A stretch of 64,000 bases of DNA from Subtercola boreus (GTDB taxonomy: Bacteria; Actinomycetota; Actinomycetes; Actinomycetales; Microbacteriaceae), in contig NZ_NBXD01000029.1 of NCBI RefSeq assembly GCF_003399645.1, forward strand, positions 40,885 to 104,884. The letters run 5' to 3'. This document shows positions 60,856-64,000 of this stretch, in pieces. The translations under genes were made by a program, and so were the position numbers. The notes beneath the pieces were generated by a model that saw only the letters and a program-made list of their open reading frames with translations, was not told where the DNA came from and made no database searches. Each line of letters begins with the position of its first letter. Position 1 is the stretch's first letter.

Positions 60856-61263
60856 TCAGGCCAGGCCGAGCTGCTCGAGCATGCCCTTCTGGTCGCTGCT
60901 GCCCCAGCGCTCGACGAGCTTGCCGTCTTCGAACCGGCTCAGCTGCATGCCGCGCACACTGATCGACTTGCCGGTGGCCGCGTTTCCCATCAGCGGACCC
61001 TGGTGGGTGCCGGTGAGGGTGTAGGCGAAGGCCACGTCGGTGTCGTTCGCGACGAGCCGCTCGACTTCGATGTGCAGGTCGGGGAACGCCGTGATCATCT
61101 CGCCGAAGAACGCCTTGTACCCAGCCGGGCCGGGCTCCTGGCCGGGCGCCGGGTCGTTGTCCACGGCATCCACAGCGACGAGATCGTCGAGCAGGTCGAG
61201 CTGGTTGCTGTTCACTGCTTCGCCGAACTTCTGCTGGGCTTGGATGTTGGTCTCTTGGCTCAT
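60856..61263 (-). CDS. SnoaL-like ester cyclase
   Basis: A 135-residue protein of the SnoaL/ester-cyclase (cystatin-like) fold: YKAFFGEMITAFPDLHIEVERLV, VAFAYTLTGTHQGPLMG, GMQLSRFEDGKLVERW (in parts). These proteins catalyse ring closure in polyketides or serve unknown roles; no polyketide genes are near, so function is open. It ends 22 bp before a long hairpin on its strand. Confidence 0.88.
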   Translation of the reverse strand: MSQETNIQAQQKFGEAVNSNQLDLLDDLVAVDAVDNDPAPGQEPGPAGYKAFFGEMITAFPDLHIEVERLVANDTDVAFAYTLTGTHQGPLMGNAATGKSISVRGMQLSRFEDGKLVERWGSSDQKGMLEQLGLA

Positions 61264-61449
61264 GGCTTCACTCTTCTCGTGTGTGTTTCGTCAGATGTGA
61301 TGGGGAAGCCCTGCGTGACCACTCCCCTGTCATTCGACCCCAGATCCGACCGGCCCACCAGACGCTTGCGTTCAGGCCGCGCCCGTGCGAGACGCCGCCC
61401 GTCAGGCGACCATTTGCCCTCACCGCCCGGCACTGGCAGGCTCAGCGGT

Positions 61450-62085
61450 GTGAGTGATCCCCTCGACAACAGCGTCTCCCCGTCTCTGGCCGCGCCAGGC
61501 TGGTATCCGACAGCCCCCGGCTCGCCGACCTTCCGGTGGTGGGATGGCGTTCAGTGGACCGAACACCTTCAGAACCTCAGCCAGCTCACCCCGCAGCCGA
61601 CGAGCACGGTCACCAAGGCGACGCCGGTGTACAACGTGTTCATCTGGCTCTTCGTGCTGCCTCTTCTCAGCGTGATCGCGCTGCTCTTCGTCGACTTCGG
61701 CTCGCTGATGGCGGACTCCATGCGGCAGTCGCTCGCGAACCGCGGCACGTCGAACCCCTTCTCGAACCCCACGATGACCAGCCCGGTGTATCTGCTCGTG
61801 CAGGGCCTGAGTTGGGTGATCTTCGCAGCCAGCGTCGTGCTGGCCGCATTCGATTTCAAACGCCTCGGCCAAGTCGGTTTCGCCCGCCGTTTTCATTGGG
61901 CCTGGGCATTCCTCGGCATCTTCTAGACCATCGGGCGCACGGTGATCGTGCGGCGGGAATCCGGCCGGGGCATGGCCGTCGTCTGGGTCTTCATCGCCGT
62001 CACCGTGCTGAACCTCGTCGTGGTGGTCGCGAAGTTCGTCGCCGCGGTGCCTGCGGTGAATGCGGTCGTCAACCAGTACCGGTGA
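61450..62085 (+). pseudogene. DUF2510 membrane protein interrupted by an in-frame TAG
   Basis: GTG start with a weak ribosome site. The N-terminus APGWYPTAPGSPTFRWWDG-VQWTEH is a DUF2510 domain, followed by a Pro/Thr linker and two transmembrane helices (about 63-80 and 115-135). The frame hits TAG at 61924-61926 (codon 159), then continues open for 52 codons with TIGRTVIVRRESGRG and a further good transmembrane helix (VVWVFIAVTVLNLVVVVAKFV in parts) to TGA at 62083-62085. The downstream part clearly belongs to the same gene. Tyr TAC to TAG is a single change. Nonsense mutation, sequencing error or readthrough. Confidence 0.75.
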
Positions 62086-62196
62086 CAGCCGCAGGCAACG
62101 CGACCTGCGCCGGCCGGGAATGGCGAGCGTGAGCGACCCTTTCACCGGATCGGCGGCGGCGGCGGTCTGGCTGGGCCCGGGCTCGGCGGCAGCTGT

Positions 62197-62763
62197 TCAG
62201 CCTCTGGGCCCGGGTACCCGGTAGCGCAGAAACACGACGCCGTTCGCGAAGGGGCGCTGCTCCTTCAGCTCGAGCGCCAGCCGCAGCCCGTCGGGAAGAA
62301 ACCGTTTGCCCCCGCCCACGATCACGGGCGAGACGAACTGCTGCACCTCGTCGACGAGCCCCGCGGCGAGCGCCTGGGCTGCGAGCGCCGGCCCACCGAT
62401 GACCAGGTCTGCGGATGCCTCCTGCTTGAGTTCGGCAACCGCGTCGGTGTCGAAGCGGGGCTCGATACGCGTCCGCGCTGAATAGACGCTCGTGAGGGTG
62501 CTGGAGTACACCACCTTCTCGGCGGCCCGCCACAGCGCGGCGTAGTCGACCATCACCGGCGGCTCACCCTCGAGCGACATCGTCTCCCACACCCGCATCG
62601 TCTCATACAGACGTCGGCCGTACAGGTGGGTGCCGATGGTGCGCTGCGTATCGTTGACGAACGCATGCACTTCTTCGTCAGGTGCGCTCCATGCGAAGGA
62701 GCCGCTCTCGTCTTCGATGTACCCGTCGAGCGAGGTGATGCTCGAGTAGATCAACCTGGCCAT
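62197..62763 (-). CDS. dihydrofolate-reductase-like (RibD C-terminal) protein
   Basis: A 188-residue protein of the RibD_C/DHFR-like fold: YSSITSLDGYIEDESGSFAW, HLYGRRLYETMRVWE, ADLVIGGPALAAQALAAGLVDEV (in parts), PVIVGGGKRF. The standard orphan DHFR-like proteins use NADPH, but a substrate is not known. The start at MARLIYSS was chosen because the preceding frame is Arg/Cys-rich noncoding sequence. Divergent from the AbiEi-like gene. Confidence 0.9.
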   Translation of the reverse strand: MARLIYSSITSLDGYIEDESGSFAWSAPDEEVHAFVNDTQRTIGTHLYGRRLYETMRVWETMSLEGEPPVMVDYAALWRAAEKVVYSSTLTSVYSARTRIEPRFDTDAVAELKQEASADLVIGGPALAAQALAAGLVDEVQQFVSPVIVGGGKRFLPDGLRLALELKEQRPFANGVVFLRYRVPGPRG

Positions 62764-62897
62764 GGCCGAGCATAACCCCGAGCATCCGCCGCCCGCCAGC
62801 GCGCCTGCGCGGTTTCCACAGCGGGGCCGACTGGCCGGTTGTGCACGGATCGTAGCACGGGGGCCCACCCCCTTCCCCCGACACGGCACGGTGGACC

Positions 62898-63848
62898 ATG
62901 ACCTCCACACCCGACCTGCCCCTCATCACCACCGGCGCTCTCGAACACGCCGGCGGCGACCGACGGAGCATTGCACGCGCCTCGACGCGTGGTTCGGTTC
63001 ACCGTGTTCGGCGCGGCGTGTACGTTCCGGCCGAGGCCTGGCGCGAGCTCGACGCGGTCGGTCGCTATCGCGCGCTCTGCCAATCGGTCTCCCTGGTCGG
63101 GCGGGCCCGCCCCGTGCTGTCGCACTGGTCAGCCGCCGCGGTGCACGGACTGCCGATCGTCGGGGAGTGGCCGAGAGAGGTACACCGCTTGATCGAGCGA
63201 ACGTCGGGCGGGCGGTCCACGGCCGAGACGATCGCACACCCCACCCGGCTCGACTGTGCGGATGTCGTCGAGATGAAGGGGATGCTCGTGACCTCCGTCG
63301 CGCGTACGGTCGTCGATCTCGCAGCAACGTCGAGTTTCGCCTCCGCCGTGACGACTGCGGACTTCTCCCTGCACCGCAAGCGCCCGGCCCGCGTCATGAA
63401 GGCCGACCTGTATGCCGCCTTCGAGCAGGCGCGGGTGACCCGGTTTCAGCGCCGGATCGAGAGCGTGCTGCAGTTCTCGACCAGTCTGGCCGACTCGCCG
63501 GCGGAGTCCGCCAGCCGCGCCAACCTCCACCTCGGCGGTTTCGAGGTTCCGGAGCTTCAGAGAGAGTACTTCGATGCAGACGGCTTCATCGGGGCGACGG
63601 ATTTCGCCTGGCCGGGTTACCGTCTGGTGGGCGAAGTCGACGGTCGACAGAAGTACCTCAAACCGGAGTACCTGAAGGGCCGCACGCCCGGCGAAGTCGT
63701 CTACGAGGAGAAGGTGCGCGAAGACCGACTCCGCGCGCTGTCGCTCGGAGTGGTGCGCTGGGACTGGTGGCGGGCCATCGACCCCGCTCGGCTGCACCCG
63801 TTCCTGCGCGCCGCCGGAGTACCGCTCCGCGCCGCACGCGGCCGCTGA
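62898..63848 (+). CDS. AbiEi-antitoxin-like/DUF559-like protein
   Basis: A 316-residue protein. The N-terminus (about 1-60, SIARASTRGSVHRVRRGVYV) is the winged-helix AbiEi-type domain of type IV toxin-antitoxin systems. The C-terminus (about 215-300, GATDFAWPGYRLVGEVDGRQKYL) looks like a DUF559/Vsr-type PD-(D/E)xK fold with an EVDG-x-x-K catalytic-like pattern. Such stand-alone proteins are frequent and multi-copy in actinobacteria and have no proven antitoxin role; no AbiEii toxin is next to it. ATG start without a strong ribosome site. Confidence 0.75.
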   Translation: MTSTPDLPLITTGALEHAGGDRRSIARASTRGSVHRVRRGVYVPAEAWRELDAVGRYRALCQSVSLVGRARPVLSHWSAAAVHGLPIVGEWPREVHRLIERTSGGRSTAETIAHPTRLDCADVVEMKGMLVTSVARTVVDLAATSSFASAVTTADFSLHRKRPARVMKADLYAAFEQARVTRFQRRIESVLQFSTSLADSPAESASRANLHLGGFEVPELQREYFDADGFIGATDFAWPGYRLVGEVDGRQKYLKPEYLKGRTPGEVVYEEKVREDRLRALSLGVVRWDWWRAIDPARLHPFLRAAGVPLRAARGR

Positions 63849-63919
63849 CGCGGCGCGGGCTCGCGGTGCGGGTAGCGGCGCGGGGCTCGCGGCGGGGGGC
63901 TCGCGGTGCGTGGCCCCCG

Positions 63920-64000
63920 GGTGCGGGTAGCGGCGCGGGGCTCGCGGTGCGCGGCCCCCGGGTGCGGGTAGCGGCGCGGGGCTCGCGGTGCGCGGCCCCC
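63920..64000. repeat. 41-bp tandem repeat running off the window end
   Basis: Two near-identical copies (63920-63960 and 63961-64000) of a GC-rich 41-bp unit starting GGTGCGGGTAGCGG, preceded by degenerate copies from about 63850. No gene is seen in this 152-bp end region. More copies may lie beyond the window. Confidence 0.9.

Noticed and set aside
61924..61926. TAG read as pyrrolysine
   Set aside because: No pyl genes seen and the family does not use it; a mutation or error is simpler.

Overview
The window is a very GC-rich stretch of an actinobacterial chromosome. Gene order and content fit the Microbacteriaceae best. The evidence is a PIG-L deacetylase of the mycothiol type, ClpC, DUF3180 and bPH2 membrane proteins beside the folate genes, an LAxTG-type surface protein, frequent GTG starts and dense GTGA/ATGA stop-start overlaps. 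The family assignment is inference; no rRNA gene is present to confirm it.

Layout. 1-5.1 kb: 5'-truncated PIG-L deacetylase, an orphan 2OG-Fe(II)-oxygenase-like protein behind a possible iron box, radA, and a type-B carboxylesterase. 5.2-8.6 kb: DUF4190/MmpS-like and DUF4232-like membrane-anchored proteins and ptsI (PTS enzyme I). 8.7-15.1 kb: a tightly coupled run of six genes (CapK/PaaK-like adenylating enzyme, unknown protein, GNAT acyltransferase, Acg-like nitroreductase, frameshifted alpha/beta hydrolase, small basic protein). It sits between ptsI and the fructose operon, which are divergent neighbours in corynebacteria. 15.1-18.9 kb: the fructose PTS operon fruR-fruK-EIIA-EIIBC behind an AT-rich palindromic operator; no HPr gene is seen. 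19-23 kb: NUDIX hydrolase, GNAT acetyltransferase with a repeat-encoded linker, and clpC. 23-27 kb: a sortase-type surface protein and a secreted DUF4214 protein, convergent.

27.2-42.3 kb is a conserved housekeeping block on the minus strand: tilS, hpt, ftsH, folE, folP, folB, folK, DUF3180, two bPH2 proteins, a DUF2520 protein, panC and lysS. A divergent TetR/MFS efflux pair is wedged between hpt and ftsH. 42.4-44.9 kb: ppa, an M23 peptidase with coiled coil, and tRNA-Glu, tRNA-Asp and tRNA-Phe. 44.9-47.4 kb: an FAD monooxygenase and a small arsenic locus (arsR divergent from a 23-residue peptide with seven cysteines and arsC). 47.4-64 kb: secreted lamin-tail and lectin/glucose-dehydrogenase-like proteins, a TetR/NmrA pair with a clear operator, an SDR, an aldo/keto reductase, lipase-like and Ppx/GppA enzymes, a DUF2510 membrane gene broken by an in-frame TAG, a dihydrofolate-reductase-like protein and an AbiEi/DUF559-like protein. 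The window ends in a 41-bp tandem repeat.

The items most worth following up are the Cys-rich ars peptide, the six-gene cluster between ptsI and fruR, a set of four long intergenic hairpins with unrelated sequences, and two genes whose 3' ends, stop codon included, are duplicated downstream. All functions are read from sequence motifs only; no database search was possible.
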